NCBI RefSeq assembly: GCF_006494715.1
Contig: NZ_CP041151.1
Location: 1,922,001-1,986,000 of the forward strand
Length of the DNA stretch: 64,000 nt
From: Shewanella sp. SNU WT4
Lineage (GTDB): Bacteria; Pseudomonadota; Gammaproteobacteria; Enterobacterales; Shewanellaceae
Direction: 5' to 3'
Below the pieces are notes generated by a model. It was not told the DNA's origin, searched no databases, and saw nothing but the letters and a program-made list of their open reading frames with translations. Below are positions 31,362 to 40,707 of this stretch, in pieces. A program made the translations under genes and the position numbers. Position 1 is the stretch's first letter, and each line of letters opens with the position of its first letter.

Positions 31362-32047
31362 TGAAGCCGACCCTATTTATTACCGGCACAGATACTGACA
31401 GCGGTAAAACGCTGATTGCCAGTGGCTTGTTGCATTTAGCGCGCTCACAAGGATTAGAGACCCAAGGCTATAAGCCGCTGGCTTCTGGTTGCGTTAATAC
31501 TGAACACGGCCTGCGTAATCCCGATGCACTGGCGCTAATGGCAGAATCATCGCTGGGGCTTGATTATCAAGAGGTCAATCCGTTTGCATTTGAGCCCGCG
31601 ATTGCGCCGCATATCGCCGCGGCCAAAGATGGACAAGATATCTCCGTGGCAAAAGTCTCTGATGCGCTGCTCGCCATTGGTAGCGCTAGCTTTGCTGCGC
31701 AGTTGGTGGAAGGGGCGGGCGGTTGGCGTCTGCCTTTAGTGATGGGTGAGTATTTATCTGATGTAGTTCAAGCGCAGCAATGGCAAGTGGTGCTGGTGGT
31801 CGGCATGAAACTTGGCTGTTTAAATCATGCCATCTTAAGCGCTGAAACCATTTTGGCGGACGGTTTGAATTTAGTGGGCTGGGTTGCGAATCTCGTGGAT
31901 CCTGACATGAGCTGCTTTGATGAGAATCTTGCGAGCTTGCAGCAAATGATGCCAGCGCCATGCTTAGGGGTGGTTCCACATTTAGAAAGTGCTAATGCTA
32001 AGCAAGCGGCAGCCTATTTACAGCTGCCGACGTGTTGGCAAAGTTAA
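31358..32047 (+). CDS. bioD: Dethiobiotin synthetase
   Basis: A 229-aa ATP-dependent enzyme that closes the ureido ring of DAPA with CO2. The P-loop FITGTDTDSGKTLIASGLL is at the N-terminus, followed by GYKPLASGC, FAFEPAIAPHIAA and VEGAGGWRLPL. The start overlaps the bioC stop as ATGATG (31358 or 31361). The last gene of the biotin operon, it converges on pepE across 42 bp with no clear terminator. Confidence 0.96.
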   Translation: MMKPTLFITGTDTDSGKTLIASGLLHLARSQGLETQGYKPLASGCVNTEHGLRNPDALALMAESSLGLDYQEVNPFAFEPAIAPHIAAAKDGQDISVAKVSDALLAIGSASFAAQLVEGAGGWRLPLVMGEYLSDVVQAQQWQVVLVVGMKLGCLNHAILSAETILADGLNLVGWVANLVDPDMSCFDENLASLQQMMPAPCLGVVPHLESANAKQAAAYLQLPTCWQS

Positions 32048-32089
32048 CAGTTAACTGTTAAGCGCTAACTCAGTGGTGAGTTCCGAGTC

Positions 32090-32797
32090 TTAGTTACTGA
32101 GAGAAAGCGCACTTCCTGGTGCAATTTCTTGATGCTGGATGGCGCCGCAAAAGTAATAGGCAGGGTTGCAACCCAGTAGACTTAAGCGTTGCCCTTGCAA
32201 ATGTAAGACTGAACCTTCTTGCAGGCCAATCACCGCCGCGTTGCTATCAACCCGAGTAAACTCTTCAATCCGCTGCGCGCGAGTTTCACCATTGTGACCG
32301 GCTTGCACATAGTCACTGTAATGCGGGTTTAATTGATAGGGCACCAATGCCAAGGACTCAAAACTTGGCGGATAAATGATGGGCATATCATTGGTGGTGC
32401 GAATACTAAGGCCAGCAATGTTAGCCCCTGCGCTCCAGCCTATATAAGGCTTGCCTGCGGCCACGGCCGCTTGGATTGTCGCCAATAAATCAAAGCGATA
32501 CAGTTCATGAAGTAAGTGAAAAGTATTGCCACCACCAACAACAATCACATCGCAATCGGCGATGGCTTGCTGGTAGTCGGAATATTGATGAATGCTCGTC
32601 AATTCAATGGCTAAAGGCGCTAAACCTGTGGCGACTTGCGCCAAATAATCATCATATTCAAGGCTAGCATCGGCAAAAGGAATAAATAACCATTTCTTAG
32701 TGGTTAAGCTAAAAGGCCGCATAAATTCAATGGCATGGCTTAAGTAAGGTGTCGCTTGGTATTTTGAACTGCTTAACAATAACGCTTGAGTGGTCAT
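32090..32797 (-). CDS. pepE: Alpha-aspartyl dipeptidase (peptidase E, S51)
   Basis: A 235-aa cytosolic serine peptidase that hydrolyses Asp-Xaa dipeptides. The nucleophile elbow is [10 protein letters not shown], with the catalytic Ser near residue 122. Also present are [35 protein letters not shown] and [13 protein letters not shown], as in E. coli PepE (229 aa). It stands alone, facing the end of bioD. Confidence 0.95.
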   Translation of the reverse strand: MTTQALLLSSSKYQATPYLSHAIEFMRPFSLTTKKWLFIPFADASLEYDDYLAQVATGLAPLAIELTSIHQYSDYQQAIADCDVIVVGGGNTFHLLHELYRFDLLATIQAAVAAGKPYIGWSAGANIAGLSIRTTNDMPIIYPPSFESLALVPYQLNPHYSDYVQAGHNGETRAQRIEEFTRVDSNAAVIGLQEGSVLHLQGQRLSLLGCNPAYYFCGAIQHQEIAPGSALSLSN

Positions 32798-33042
32798 GAT
32801 TCGGATCTCATTTTTCTTTTTGGGCTTGGAACTGGTTAACTTGGGTAAGAGGATATCAATTTATTGATAATTAATGCAGCATGTTAGCCTATCTAAGTCA
32901 TGATTAAGTTTGGCTTAATTAACTGTTCTTAGACTATTTACCGCCAAACAAAGTAGGTTGTGCCCCTTGAATTTTGGTAATTCAGACATATTATGTCATT
33001 AGACAGGTCATCTTGGCACAAAGTGCCCTATTAGGAGCGTTA

Positions 33043-33906
33043 ATGAAACGTATATTCTTATTGATTGTAACTAACTTAGCTATATTGCTGGTTGCATCAA
33101 TCGTCATGTCACTCTTAGGTGTCAATACCTCTACCATGAGTGGATTATTGGTATTTGCTGCGATTTTTGGTTTTGGTGGCGCGTTCGTCAGCTTGGCCAT
33201 TTCCAAGTGGATGGCAAAGAAAACCATGGGGTTACAAGTTATTACTCGTGCGCGTGATAGCTCTGAACAGTGGTTGTTAGACACTGTGGCTCGTCAAGCG
33301 CAGCAAGTTGGGATCAAGATGCCAGAAGTGGCTATTTATGATTCACCAGAATTAAACGCCTTTGCCACTGGCCCAAGTAAAAATAATTCGTTAGTGGCTG
33401 TGAGCACTGGCTTGTTATATAACATGTCTCAGGCTGAAGTTGAGGCTGTGTTAGCTCATGAAGTTAGCCACGTAGCCAATGGCGACATGGTGACCTTGAC
33501 CTTAATTCAAGGCGTAGTGAATACCTTCGTTATTTTTGCTGCCCGCGTAGTTGCCGGTATTATTAATAACTTCGTAGCAAGTAACGATGAAGAAGGCCAA
33601 GGCTTAGGCATGTTTGCCTATATGGCAGTGGTGTTTGTTCTCGACATGCTGTTTGGTATTTTGGCGTCAATCATAGTGGCTTACGTTTCACGTATTCGTG
33701 AATACAGTGCCGATGAAGGTGGCGCTCGTTTAGCCGGCAAAGATAAAATGATTGCCGCGTTAGAGCGTTTACGTAATGGCCCAGAAGCCGGCGCTATGCC
33801 AGCATCAATGGCGGCCTTTGGTATTAACGGTAAGCGCAGCTTAACCGAATTATTAATGAGCCACCCACCGTTAGATAAGCGTATTCAAGCTTTACGCCAA
33901 TCATAA
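33043..33906 (+). CDS. htpX: Membrane zinc metalloprotease HtpX
   Basis: A 287-aa inner membrane M48 protease that clears damaged or misassembled membrane proteins with FtsH. Two N-terminal membrane segments ([21 protein letters not shown] and [19 protein letters not shown]) lead to the catalytic domain with HEVSH near residues 139-143 and [13 protein letters not shown] holding the third zinc ligand, with two more membrane segments between. ATG 33043 is set by AGGAG 5 bp upstream. In Shewanella it neighbours the tetraheme cytochrome gene, as here. A CpxR or heat-shock site was not recognised upstream. Confidence 0.96.
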   Translation: MKRIFLLIVTNLAILLVASIVMSLLGVNTSTMSGLLVFAAIFGFGGAFVSLAISKWMAKKTMGLQVITRARDSSEQWLLDTVARQAQQVGIKMPEVAIYDSPELNAFATGPSKNNSLVAVSTGLLYNMSQAEVEAVLAHEVSHVANGDMVTLTLIQGVVNTFVIFAARVVAGIINNFVASNDEEGQGLGMFAYMAVVFVLDMLFGILASIIVAYVSRIREYSADEGGARLAGKDKMIAALERLRNGPEAGAMPASMAAFGINGKRSLTELLMSHPPLDKRIQALRQS

Positions 33907-33923
33907 TAGTTAATTTCAATTAT

Positions 33924-33950
33924 AAAAAAGGAGACTCTGTCTCCTTTTTT
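33924..33950 (+). terminator. Rho-independent terminator after htpX
   Basis: AAAAAAGGAGAC pairs with GTCTCCTTTTTT around a short loop, ending in a T-run 44 bp after the htpX stop. The A-run on the 5' side could make it work in both directions. Confidence 0.9.
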
Positions 33951-34164
33951 ATTTTCTGCAATAGTGACTTCTGATATTAAGTACATGAGATAGCGCACAG
34001 TTCATAAATGCTATGGCTGCTAAAATAGGGATGACTACTTTTTTTACTGCACTCTTGATTAGGTTGCGCTAAATTAGTGTGAGTAGACATACATAATTAC
34101 AGGTTGCCACAAGCTCAGAACGCAAGTGAAGCTTATTGTAGGCACCATCTTCGGAGGATATATC

Positions 34165-34491
34165 GTGAGCAATAAATTACTGAGCATATTATTCGGCGCT
34201 GCTATCGCCTTATCACCAGCCGCTTTTGCTGCAGATGAAAATTTGGCTGACTTCCACGCTGAAATGGGTGGCTGTGAAAGCTGTCACGCCAATGGCGAGC
34301 CTTCTGCTGATGGCGCATTTGAATTTCAACAATGCCAATCTTGCCACGGTTCTTTAGCTGAAATGAGTGCAAACCACAAAGCCCATGATGGCGTGCTGAC
34401 TTGTGCTGATTGTCATGCTCCGCATGACATGAATGTTGGCCAAAAGCCAACATGTGATGCTTGTCATGACGATGGTCGTAAAGCACAATAA
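34165..34491 (+). CDS. cctA: Small tetraheme periplasmic cytochrome c (CctA/STC)
   Basis: A 108-aa precursor with a Sec signal peptide ([19 protein letters not shown], cut before ADENL) and four CxxCH heme sites in the ~86-residue mature part: CESCH, CQSCH, CADCH, CDACH. Extra His residues spread between them can serve as second axial ligands. It matches the Shewanella small tetraheme cytochrome that carries electrons through the periplasm from CymA to terminal and extracellular reductases. GTG at 34165 is chosen because GGAGG lies 7 bp before it and it places the signal peptide correctly. It lies downstream of htpX, separated by a terminator. Confidence 0.95.
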   Translation: MSNKLLSILFGAAIALSPAAFAADENLADFHAEMGGCESCHANGEPSADGAFEFQQCQSCHGSLAEMSANHKAHDGVLTCADCHAPHDMNVGQKPTCDACHDDGRKAQ

Positions 34492-34502
34492 TATTGAATT
34501 AA

Positions 34503-34531
34503 TAAAAGGCCGGCTTTTAGCCGGCCTTTTT
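34503..34531 (+). terminator. Rho-independent terminator after cctA
   Basis: AAAAGGCCGGC pairs with GCCGGCCTTTTT around a 4-5-nt loop, 11 bp after the cctA stop. It is GC-rich and followed by a T-run. It may also serve the convergent cytochrome b gene. Confidence 0.93.
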
Positions 34532-34567
34532 ATTGGGCGCTATTTATTCATGGTTATTGATTGTTAT

Positions 34568-35287
34568 TCATCGATCTATGGGTGGCCGCGGCAGGTATTT
34601 TTTACCTGAAAACATCGCAGAGATAGTGCCAGGTTGGCTGGTGACTTCTTGGCGAATAGCGCCAATAATATGCAGTACGAGTAATATCCATAATAGATAG
34701 GCGCCGTACAAATGAATCTTACCTACTAGGCCTTTTACCGGCGATAACTTTTGTTCCTGCTCAGTATTCACCCCTGTTTTATCATAAGGTTTGATGCTTG
34801 CAGGGGATACGCCATCATCCGCTAAATAGCTTTGTATCATATGGCCAAAGGGTGGGTAGTAAATATCAGTTCCAGCGCGAAATAAACCGCTAGTTGCCAT
34901 GGTAATGAGTAACAGATACAGCGCCATTACAGCTAATCGCCCTAACGGGTTATGTCCCAAATATTGCGGTGGCGAGTCTGATTTGATGGCTTGTAAATAA
35001 GGCTTAATTTCGTTTGACTTACGAGCGCTAAATAATGCGCGCCAGCTATTTTTCCCTGATAGCATAAAACCTGCCAGTAATCGCACGACCAAATTAATCA
35101 CAAACACATAGCCAAATAATACATGTATTTGTTTTAAGCCTATTTTAGCGGCAAGTCCTTCAATCCCAAGCTCAGCCTTAAACATCATGACCAAGCCTAA
35201 TAGGCTGAGGGTGAAAATGAGTAAGACATTGATCCAATGAAATAGTCTTACCGATAAATGCCACACTTTATACTCTTGGATTTCCAT
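34568..35287 (-). CDS. Cytochrome b561-type membrane protein (hydrogenase b-type cytochrome family)
   Basis: A 239-aa di-heme b-type cytochrome with four membrane segments. Heme-ligand His candidates lie in VRLFHWINVLLIF, GLKQIHVLFGYVF, GKIHLYGAYLLWILLVLHIIGA. The region 120-175 carries a periplasmic loop with YYPPFGHMIQSYLADDGVSPA. Related proteins pass electrons between quinol and periplasmic or hydrogenase-bound carriers. It converges on cctA, so a link with periplasmic electron transfer is possible but is inference from proximity only. The C-terminus (SGKKYLPRPP) is typical of the family. Confidence 0.8.
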   Translation of the reverse strand: MEIQEYKVWHLSVRLFHWINVLLIFTLSLLGLVMMFKAELGIEGLAAKIGLKQIHVLFGYVFVINLVVRLLAGFMLSGKNSWRALFSARKSNEIKPYLQAIKSDSPPQYLGHNPLGRLAVMALYLLLITMATSGLFRAGTDIYYPPFGHMIQSYLADDGVSPASIKPYDKTGVNTEQEQKLSPVKGLVGKIHLYGAYLLWILLVLHIIGAIRQEVTSQPGTISAMFSGKKYLPRPPIDR

Positions 35288-35594
35288 AGCATTGCCTTAG
35301 TTTTTTAAGATTGAATTAAGTGTACGGCATTTCATATTAAAAATAAGCTTACAAATAGATTACTTCATCATTATGAATGACTGCAGATCTTGGTATCTGT
35401 AGGTGTGACAAGGGATTGGTGGCTGGTTAGCCTATTTGGTAATAACTAAGATACTGATTGTTACAGCATATTGACGTTACTTTCTTGTTAAAAAAACGTA
35501 GCTGCAATACAATCCCATGAATAGATTAGGGATACTTGCTTGATGCTGTCTGTATCAAGCGGAATTTGCCAATACAATTATCAGGGAGTAGATA
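35288..35594. other. Intergenic region before the CsgD-like regulator
   Basis: About 307 bp between two divergent genes, AT-rich, with no coding potential seen. It should hold promoters for both. CAGGGAG near 35582-35588 is the ribosome site of the regulator gene. No riboswitch or clear operator was recognised. Confidence 0.4.
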
Positions 35595-36221
35595 ATGTTT
35601 AAGGTCAAAAAATGGATTTTAGTATCACGTTCGTCGCTACTGAGCGACTTGCTACACCACTATTGGCCGCAAGAATTCTTAATTAAATTAAATGCCCGCA
35701 CCCCAGACCAAGTCACTACTGTGGAATTAAGTCAGCATTCATTAATGCTGATAGATTTATCCTCTGTGGATTTGCAAACTGCCTATCAACTCACGCGTTT
35801 AGCGGAAAAGCTAATTGCTCCCATTAAATTAGTGTATTTACATTACCCGCGAAAAGCCGATGCCGCCTTTATATTAAATCCGTTAAAAACCGCCGGAATT
35901 TTTTATTGCAATAATACTTTGGCTGAGATTTCAGCAGGGCTTAATGGCATATTGCGCGGCCAGCATGCTATTCCAGATGCGATTGCTGAAAAAATCGTAA
36001 ATATGGAGAGCCTAGAGAGTGAAACGCTCACTTTGCGTGAACGCGAAGTGTTGCAAGCCTTATTGTGCGGTTCTACCAATCAAGATATCGCTAAAAAACT
36101 GTATGTCAGTGAAAGTACTATTAAGACCCATCTTTATCGCGCGTTTCGTAAAATCGGGGTAACGAGTCGCGGTCAAGCCATTGCTTGGGCGCAGCAAAAT
36201 ATGCACGAGGTGAGGGTGTAA
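35595..36221 (+). CDS. CsgD-like LuxR-family transcriptional regulator
   Basis: A 208-aa regulator built like CsgD: an N-terminal receiver-like domain (WILVSRSSLLSDLLHHYW, then LMLIDLSSVD in place of the normal phospho-acceptor region, then GIFYCNNTLAEISAGLNGILRG) and a C-terminal LuxR helix-turn-helix (LTLREREVLQALLCG, NQDIAKKLYVSESTIKTHLYRAFRKIGV). The acidic pocket of true receivers is incomplete, so phosphorylation is doubtful, as for CsgD. Members control biofilm matrix, adhesins or curli. No target gene is adjacent. GGGAG precedes the ATG. Confidence 0.83.
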   Translation: MFKVKKWILVSRSSLLSDLLHHYWPQEFLIKLNARTPDQVTTVELSQHSLMLIDLSSVDLQTAYQLTRLAEKLIAPIKLVYLHYPRKADAAFILNPLKTAGIFYCNNTLAEISAGLNGILRGQHAIPDAIAEKIVNMESLESETLTLREREVLQALLCGSTNQDIAKKLYVSESTIKTHLYRAFRKIGVTSRGQAIAWAQQNMHEVRV

Positions 36222-36308
36222 GCCATTACATCGGCGTGACGGATGAACTCCGCGTTCGCAAATCTGGTTATCACTGATTACTGATTTATAAAGCAATCAA
36301 TAAAGATG

Positions 36309-36346
36309 AGTGAATACTCCCGTAGAAACTAACGGGAGTATTCACT
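36309..36346. repeat. Perfect 15-bp inverted repeat between convergent genes
   Basis: AGTGAATACTCCCGT (36309-36323) and ACGGGAGTATTCACT (36332-36346) are perfect inverted copies around an 8-nt loop. There is no T-run on the plus side (TAGTTC follows). On the minus strand the following bases are CATCTTTATTG. It lies between the regulator (plus) and the M61 peptidase (minus), so it may work as a two-way terminator or RNA-stabilising hairpin. Confidence 0.75.
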
Positions 36347-36476
36347 TAGTTCAGGCGAAGAATTCCGAGCTAAATGCCAAGCGGCATAGTAGCAACATAC
36401 CAAATACCAAACACTTAAGACAACAACACACCAAGCGCGTAAGACAACGCCAGAGCTCACACAATGTTTATGCCAA

Positions 36477-38243
36477 TTACAGCCAGCGCTTTAGCTTTGC
36501 TTCATCGGTAATAGTAAAGTGCACTGTATTTAAGGGCGGCGCCATTAGCGGTAAGATTCCGCTGAGTAACTGGTCGCGGCGAAAATAGTGCAATTCAATC
36601 TGGCTCGCTTTTGGATAATCTTGCAGATTTTCCATAAATTTAGCGGTGACTTTTAAGCCGTTGGCTGCAATCAAGACATCGCCAGCGCTGAGTCCTGCTA
36701 ACATAGCTGGGCTGTCTTGGCGCACATTTTTAATCACGAGCCCATGACTTTCAGCGCTAAACTGCGCGCCAACATCCCAGCGTGCGGGCGTTAATGCTTG
36801 GCCGCCGTTATCTTGCGGATTGGCTTTGGCGCGCACATGCATAGTCACCCCAACTTGCTTGAATAACTCAGCGAGCGGAATATCTAAGGTGTTGTCGATA
36901 TAGCTAAACATGTCGGTGGCATCGCGGCCTAACACTTGCGTGACTAATGCTTGATGGCTGGAATCATCCGTGCCTATACCTGTGAGACCATGTTGCTGCC
37001 ATAACAGGCGCATCACATCATCAAGGCTGGCATTGGCGCTTTCAAGGCGAATGGTTAAATCCACAAATAGCGCAAATAAAGCGCCTTTCGTGTAATAAGA
37101 CACTATGGCGTTTTGTGCATTTTCATCTTGCTGATAAAACTTAGTCCAAGCGTTAAAGCTTGAATCACCCAGGCTTTGTTTACTTCGGCCTTGGCTGCGA
37201 TACACCCGCGTTAACGTTTGCGCCAGTTGCGCTAAATACTGGGATGGGGAAATCACCCCAGATCTATAGGTCATCAAGTCATCGTAATAAGAGGTAATTC
37301 CTTCATAGGCCCATAATTGGCGGGTATAGGTTTCTTGACTTAGTTGATAGGGAATAAATGGCTGCGGTTTAATTCGCTTGACGTTCCAACTATGAAAATA
37401 TTCATGGCTGCATAAGGATAAATAGCCAAGATAGCCATCATTAATTGGCTGCTGGAAAGTAAGCGGTAAATCTGAGCGGCTACACATAAGCGCCGTTGAG
37501 TTTCTATGCTCTAGGCCGCCAAAACCATTGTCGAGCACAGCTGTCATAAATAGGTAGTCAGTAAAAGGTGCTGGCGTACCAAATAAGGCGATTTGACTGC
37601 GACAAATCTTAGTTAAGTCACTGGCTAAACGCTGCAAACATGGGCTGCTGTCTTGCGCTAACGCATCGGGTAAGCGGCCAGCTAAAACAATGTCATGGGG
37701 CACGCCATCAACATCAAAGCTATGGTGGGCAAACTGGCCCAATTCAAAGGGATGATCTATGAGTTCATCGTAACTCTTGGCCATAAAGTCGCCATAGTGC
37801 CATTTAGCGCCAGTAACGCGCTTAAGACCTGTGGCAAGTAGCCAGTGCTCAGGCCCTGCGACTGTGACTTTATGAGGGCTATCTTCTAAGCCTTCAAAGC
37901 CTACAAATACGCTACTACCATTAAAAAAGCCGCGCTCGTTATTAAGAAAGGCGCTGCGCACCGATAAATCGGCGGCATACACTTGATAGCTTAAGGAAAA
38001 TTCAGTGCAATTATTCACAAGTTGCCAGCGCTGCTTATCTAATTGCACCAGTGCCAATGGCGCGCCGTTGGCATCATGGGCCTTGATATCAATAAGATGA
38101 CGGGCAAAATCACGGATCATATAACTGCCAGGGATCCAGGCGGGAAGATAGAAAATCTGTTGCGGCTTGGCTGAGCTCACATCAATAGTGACATCAAATA
38201 AATGAGCCAAATAGTGGTGCGCATTAATCTGGTAATGTGGCAT
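36477..38243 (-). CDS. M61-family metallopeptidase with PDZ domain (glycyl aminopeptidase type)
   Basis: A 588-aa zinc peptidase. The N-terminal ~180 residues are a beta-sandwich (FYLPAWIPGSYMIRDFARH is a family mark). The zinc motif HEYFHSWNVKRIKP lies near residues 280-293, with FGGLEHRNS just before it and LWAYEGITSYYDDL holding the third ligand Glu. The C-terminal ~100 residues are a PDZ domain (GLVIKNVRQDSPAMLAGLSA). M61 enzymes favour N-terminal Gly or Ala. No signal peptide is present, so it is cytosolic. It is monocistronic. Confidence 0.9.
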   Translation of the reverse strand: MPHYQINAHHYLAHLFDVTIDVSSAKPQQIFYLPAWIPGSYMIRDFARHLIDIKAHDANGAPLALVQLDKQRWQLVNNCTEFSLSYQVYAADLSVRSAFLNNERGFFNGSSVFVGFEGLEDSPHKVTVAGPEHWLLATGLKRVTGAKWHYGDFMAKSYDELIDHPFELGQFAHHSFDVDGVPHDIVLAGRLPDALAQDSSPCLQRLASDLTKICRSQIALFGTPAPFTDYLFMTAVLDNGFGGLEHRNSTALMCSRSDLPLTFQQPINDGYLGYLSLCSHEYFHSWNVKRIKPQPFIPYQLSQETYTRQLWAYEGITSYYDDLMTYRSGVISPSQYLAQLAQTLTRVYRSQGRSKQSLGDSSFNAWTKFYQQDENAQNAIVSYYTKGALFALFVDLTIRLESANASLDDVMRLLWQQHGLTGIGTDDSSHQALVTQVLGRDATDMFSYIDNTLDIPLAELFKQVGVTMHVRAKANPQDNGGQALTPARWDVGAQFSAESHGLVIKNVRQDSPAMLAGLSAGDVLIAANGLKVTAKFMENLQDYPKASQIELHYFRRDQLLSGILPLMAPPLNTVHFTITDEAKLKRWL

Positions 38244-38799
38244 AGGTTAATCCCAATCTGAATCCTGATAGATGTTGCTCCTATGCTAGCAAAATTTACT
38301 TGATTACTCAGGGATTTTGCTGAGCCTAGTGGCAATTTCCTGCGCTTATTAATTCCAGAACTTCTCAATACGAGATGTTTAGTAATGGCCGAAGCCAAGG
38401 CATAGGTTAAGGACGAATCACAAGCTGAGCTTTCCCCTTCGGTTAACGACTTAGGCTAACAGCTTATGCTACGACTTAGACTAATGACTGGCATAACGCT
38501 TAGTGTTATTGCCGTTAGTTGCTCATGGTTTACAGCGGGGCTTGCCATTCGCTAGAGCCTATCCCAAGTATTTGATTTTAAGTTATACTGGCGCCACGTT
38601 ATTTAAGGCTAACGCGCTATTCTCTGCTGCTATTTACTCATACGGCTCAATGTAAACGACGCTAATTAAAGCCATGCTTGCTGCAGCTATTTACATGCTT
38701 AGGGTGATTTGAGTAACTTGCATAACGAGGCGCGCTCGCTAATTATCAGGTATACCGCCGAGGGGATTTTCAATGACATCATCAAAAGGACAAACACTC
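38244..38799. other. Non-coding region between the M61 gene and hinT
   Basis: About 556 bp between divergent genes with no convincing ORF on either strand. GTTATACTGG at 38582-38591 resembles an extended -10 box towards hinT but lacks a good -35. Two imperfect copies of GCTGC...CTATTTAC occur at about 38625-38640 and 38680-38696. Nothing else was recognised. Confidence 0.4.
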
Positions 38800-39156
38800 A
38801 TGGCCGAAGAAACCATTTTTAGTAAGATTATCCGCCGTGAAATTCCAGCGGATATTTTATATCAAGATGAGCTAGTGACCGCGTTTCGCGATATTTCTCC
38901 GCAGGCGCCGACCCATGTGTTAATTGTCCCTAATCACCTGATCCCAACCCTGAATGACGCTAAAGCGTCTGATGAACTGGCGTTAGGGCGGATGATGACA
39001 GTGGCTGCGCGTCTAGCGCAAGAAGCGGGCATTAGCGAAGATGGCTACCGAGTTATCATGAATTGCAATCGTCATGGTGGCCAAGAGGTGTACCATATTC
39101 ACCTGCACTTAGTTGGTGGTCAGCAGTTAGGCCGGATGTTGAGCCTTAAAGCATGA
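38800..39156 (+). CDS. hinT: HIT-family purine nucleoside phosphoramidase
   Basis: A 118-aa HIT protein that hydrolyses adenosine 5'-phosphoramidates and aminoacyl-AMP-like compounds in the cytosol. It begins [20 protein letters not shown] and ends with the triad motif [19 protein letters not shown], very like E. coli HinT (119 aa). ATG 38800 gives the family N-terminus; an in-frame ATG at 38773 has a good ribosome site too (GAGGGG) and would add 9 residues. Its stop overlaps the next gene (ATGA). As in E. coli, ycfL lies downstream, but here two thioesterases sit in between. Confidence 0.94.
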   Translation: MAEETIFSKIIRREIPADILYQDELVTAFRDISPQAPTHVLIVPNHLIPTLNDAKASDELALGRMMTVAARLAQEAGISEDGYRVIMNCNRHGGQEVYHIHLHLVGGQQLGRMLSLKA

Positions 39157-39683
39157 AGGTATCCCCCCAAGATTTCCCACTCACAGGCTTAGCGCAGCGC
39201 TTTGTTGCGCAGCTTGCTCATTGTCGGCAGTTAAACATTAAGGTGTTAGAGGCCAGCGAGCATCATGTCTTGCTGGAATTACCTTACAGCACTGACATAG
39301 TGGGCGACCCTGATTCTGGGGTTATTCATGGCGGGGTGATCACCACCTTAATGGACACCAGTTGTGGCACTGCCACTATTTGCGCCATTAAGAATAAATA
39401 CAATGCGTTAGAAATATCCCCGACCTTAGATCTACGGGTGGATTATATGCGCCCAGCGGCGCCGCATTTGCCTGTGTATGCCATGGCTGAATGTTATAAA
39501 TTAGCCACAAGCGTGGCCTTTACTCGGGCGATCGCTTTTCAAGATTCCATAGATAACCCCATAGCCCATGCGGTAGGCTCGTTTATGCGCATTAGCCCCG
39601 AAATGGTGGGGGATGCCTTTCGCGCAGCATTGATGGGCGATGATGCCGACGCCGACAAGCTTGGTAACAATGATGGAAACTAA
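39153..39683 (+). CDS. PaaI-type hotdog thioesterase (first of a pair)
   Basis: A 176-aa hotdog-fold protein of the PaaI/YigI type, expected to hydrolyse acyl-CoA thioesters in the cytosol. The active-site motif is [20 protein letters not shown] near residues 52-71 (HGG and the Asp), followed by [17 protein letters not shown]. The tail is Asp-rich ([14 protein letters not shown]). The ATG overlaps the hinT stop by 4 bp, so the two are coupled. The next gene encodes a second hotdog protein 1 bp after this stop, hinting at a heteromer or at related substrates. Confidence 0.85.
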   Translation: MKVSPQDFPLTGLAQRFVAQLAHCRQLNIKVLEASEHHVLLELPYSTDIVGDPDSGVIHGGVITTLMDTSCGTATICAIKNKYNALEISPTLDLRVDYMRPAAPHLPVYAMAECYKLATSVAFTRAIAFQDSIDNPIAHAVGSFMRISPEMVGDAFRAALMGDDADADKLGNNDGN

Positions 39684-39684
39684 C

Positions 39685-40119
39685 ATGGAACATAGCCACT
39701 CATTACTTAGGCAAGCGGCGCGCAGCCAAGATGTTAATCGGATATTAGCCTTAGTGCCTTATGCTAATTACATTTGCATGGGAGTTGAACGCTTTGGTGA
39801 TGAATTAGTGTTTAAATTGCCGGCTAAGGCTGAAAATCTTGGTAATCCCGTGTTACCCGCGCTGCATGGCGGCGTGATCGCGGGCTTTATGGAAATGGCG
39901 GCGATAGTGCAACTTATGGTGCTGATGCAAGCCTCTGGCGTCCCTAAGGTCGTGGATTTCTCCATTGATTACTTACGTGCAGGCTATGATAAAGATACCT
40001 TTGCCGAGTGCCGTATTACTCGCCAAGGTCGACGTGTGGCCAATGTGAGTATCGATTGCTGGCAGTCGAATCGAAAGCAATTAATTGCCACAGCGCGGGC
40101 TCATTTTCTGTTAGGTTAG
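39685..40119 (+). CDS. PaaI-type hotdog thioesterase (second of a pair)
   Basis: A 144-aa hotdog-fold protein. The motif ALHGGVIAGFMEMAAIVQLMV holds HGG but the Asp of the first protein is replaced by Glu (FMEMA, compare LMDTS). FSIDYLRAGYDKDTFAECRITRQGRRVANVSI is the conserved second half. The start ATG 39685 (TAACATGG, just after the upstream stop) gives a compact N-terminus; ATGs at 39670 and 39673 are alternatives that overlap the previous gene. Substrate is unknown. Confidence 0.82.
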   Translation: MEHSHSLLRQAARSQDVNRILALVPYANYICMGVERFGDELVFKLPAKAENLGNPVLPALHGGVIAGFMEMAAIVQLMVLMQASGVPKVVDFSIDYLRAGYDKDTFAECRITRQGRRVANVSIDCWQSNRKQLIATARAHFLLG

Positions 40120-40219
40120 TGTTTTACGATGAAGGCTTAACATGAGTGAGTCGCGGTAAGTATTATTGGTAGGTAAAAGTGAGTTATTTAATCTGGCTTA
40201 GCTTGAACAGGAGATGCTG

Positions 40220-40627
40220 ATGAAACCCCATATTCGCTTAGGTTATGCGTTTGCTATGTTGTTAGTTGTTGCTGGCATGAGTGCTTGCAGTCATAGAACT
40301 GGCGGGATAATGGCATCCACGGGTGGTATTACCCGCGTTGATAACAGCAGCGTGGGCAGTGATGTCAGCATTAGTGAGCTTAAAACTCGCCTTATCGGCG
40401 GCATGATGCAAGGCATTGCGACTATCACTAGCTTAGATTCCACCGACTTAAGCCTGCAATATCAATTTACTTGGTTTGATGGCAGTGGTTTTGTGATTGA
40501 AGGTGACTCTTCATCTTGGACCCCGTTAACCTTATACGGTAAACAACAAGTCCAAGTGCAAGCCATGGCGCCAGCCAATGGTGCTGTTAGTTTTGAAATT
40601 TATGTGCGGGAAGTATTCTCTCAATAA
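40220..40627 (+). CDS. ycfL: YcfL-type lipoprotein (DUF1425)
   Basis: A 135-aa protein with a lipoprotein signal peptide ending in GMSAC, where the Cys (residue 23) is lipidated. The rest is a beta-rich domain (LSLQYQFTWFDGSGFVIEGD, then WTPLTLYGKQQVQVQAMAP) of the DUF1425/YcfL family. In E. coli ycfL lies after hinT and before lpoB and the thiamine kinase gene ycfN/thiK; here hinT is upstream and a thiamine kinase-like gene comes 3.4 kb later, so the neighbourhood is partly kept, without lpoB. The role is unknown. AGGAG sits 6 bp before ATG 40220. Confidence 0.82.
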   Translation: MKPHIRLGYAFAMLLVVAGMSACSHRTGGIMASTGGITRVDNSSVGSDVSISELKTRLIGGMMQGIATITSLDSTDLSLQYQFTWFDGSGFVIEGDSSSWTPLTLYGKQQVQVQAMAPANGAVSFEIYVREVFSQ

Positions 40628-40670
40628 GTTTATTTTTAACAAATAGGCGTAATTTACTGATTATGCTCTA

Positions 40671-40698
40671 TTAACAATCTGACTACTTAAGCTATACT
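40671..40698 (+). promoter_or_regulatory. Promoter of the thiamine locus
   Basis: TTAACA (40671-40676) and TATACT (40693-40698) are separated by 16 bp and lie just before the riboswitch. Transcription would start around 40705, right where the aptamer begins. Confidence 0.65.
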
Positions 40699-40707
40699 TG
40701 CGGCCGC

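Noticed and set aside
33001..33050. Heat-shock (sigma-32) promoter for htpX
   Set aside because: CTTGAAT near 32969 resembles the -35 box, but no CCCCAT-type -10 lies at the right distance.
38244..38398. A 73-aa minus-strand protein upstream of the M61 gene
   Set aside because: It has no ribosome site, overlaps the M61 start, and its sequence looks random.
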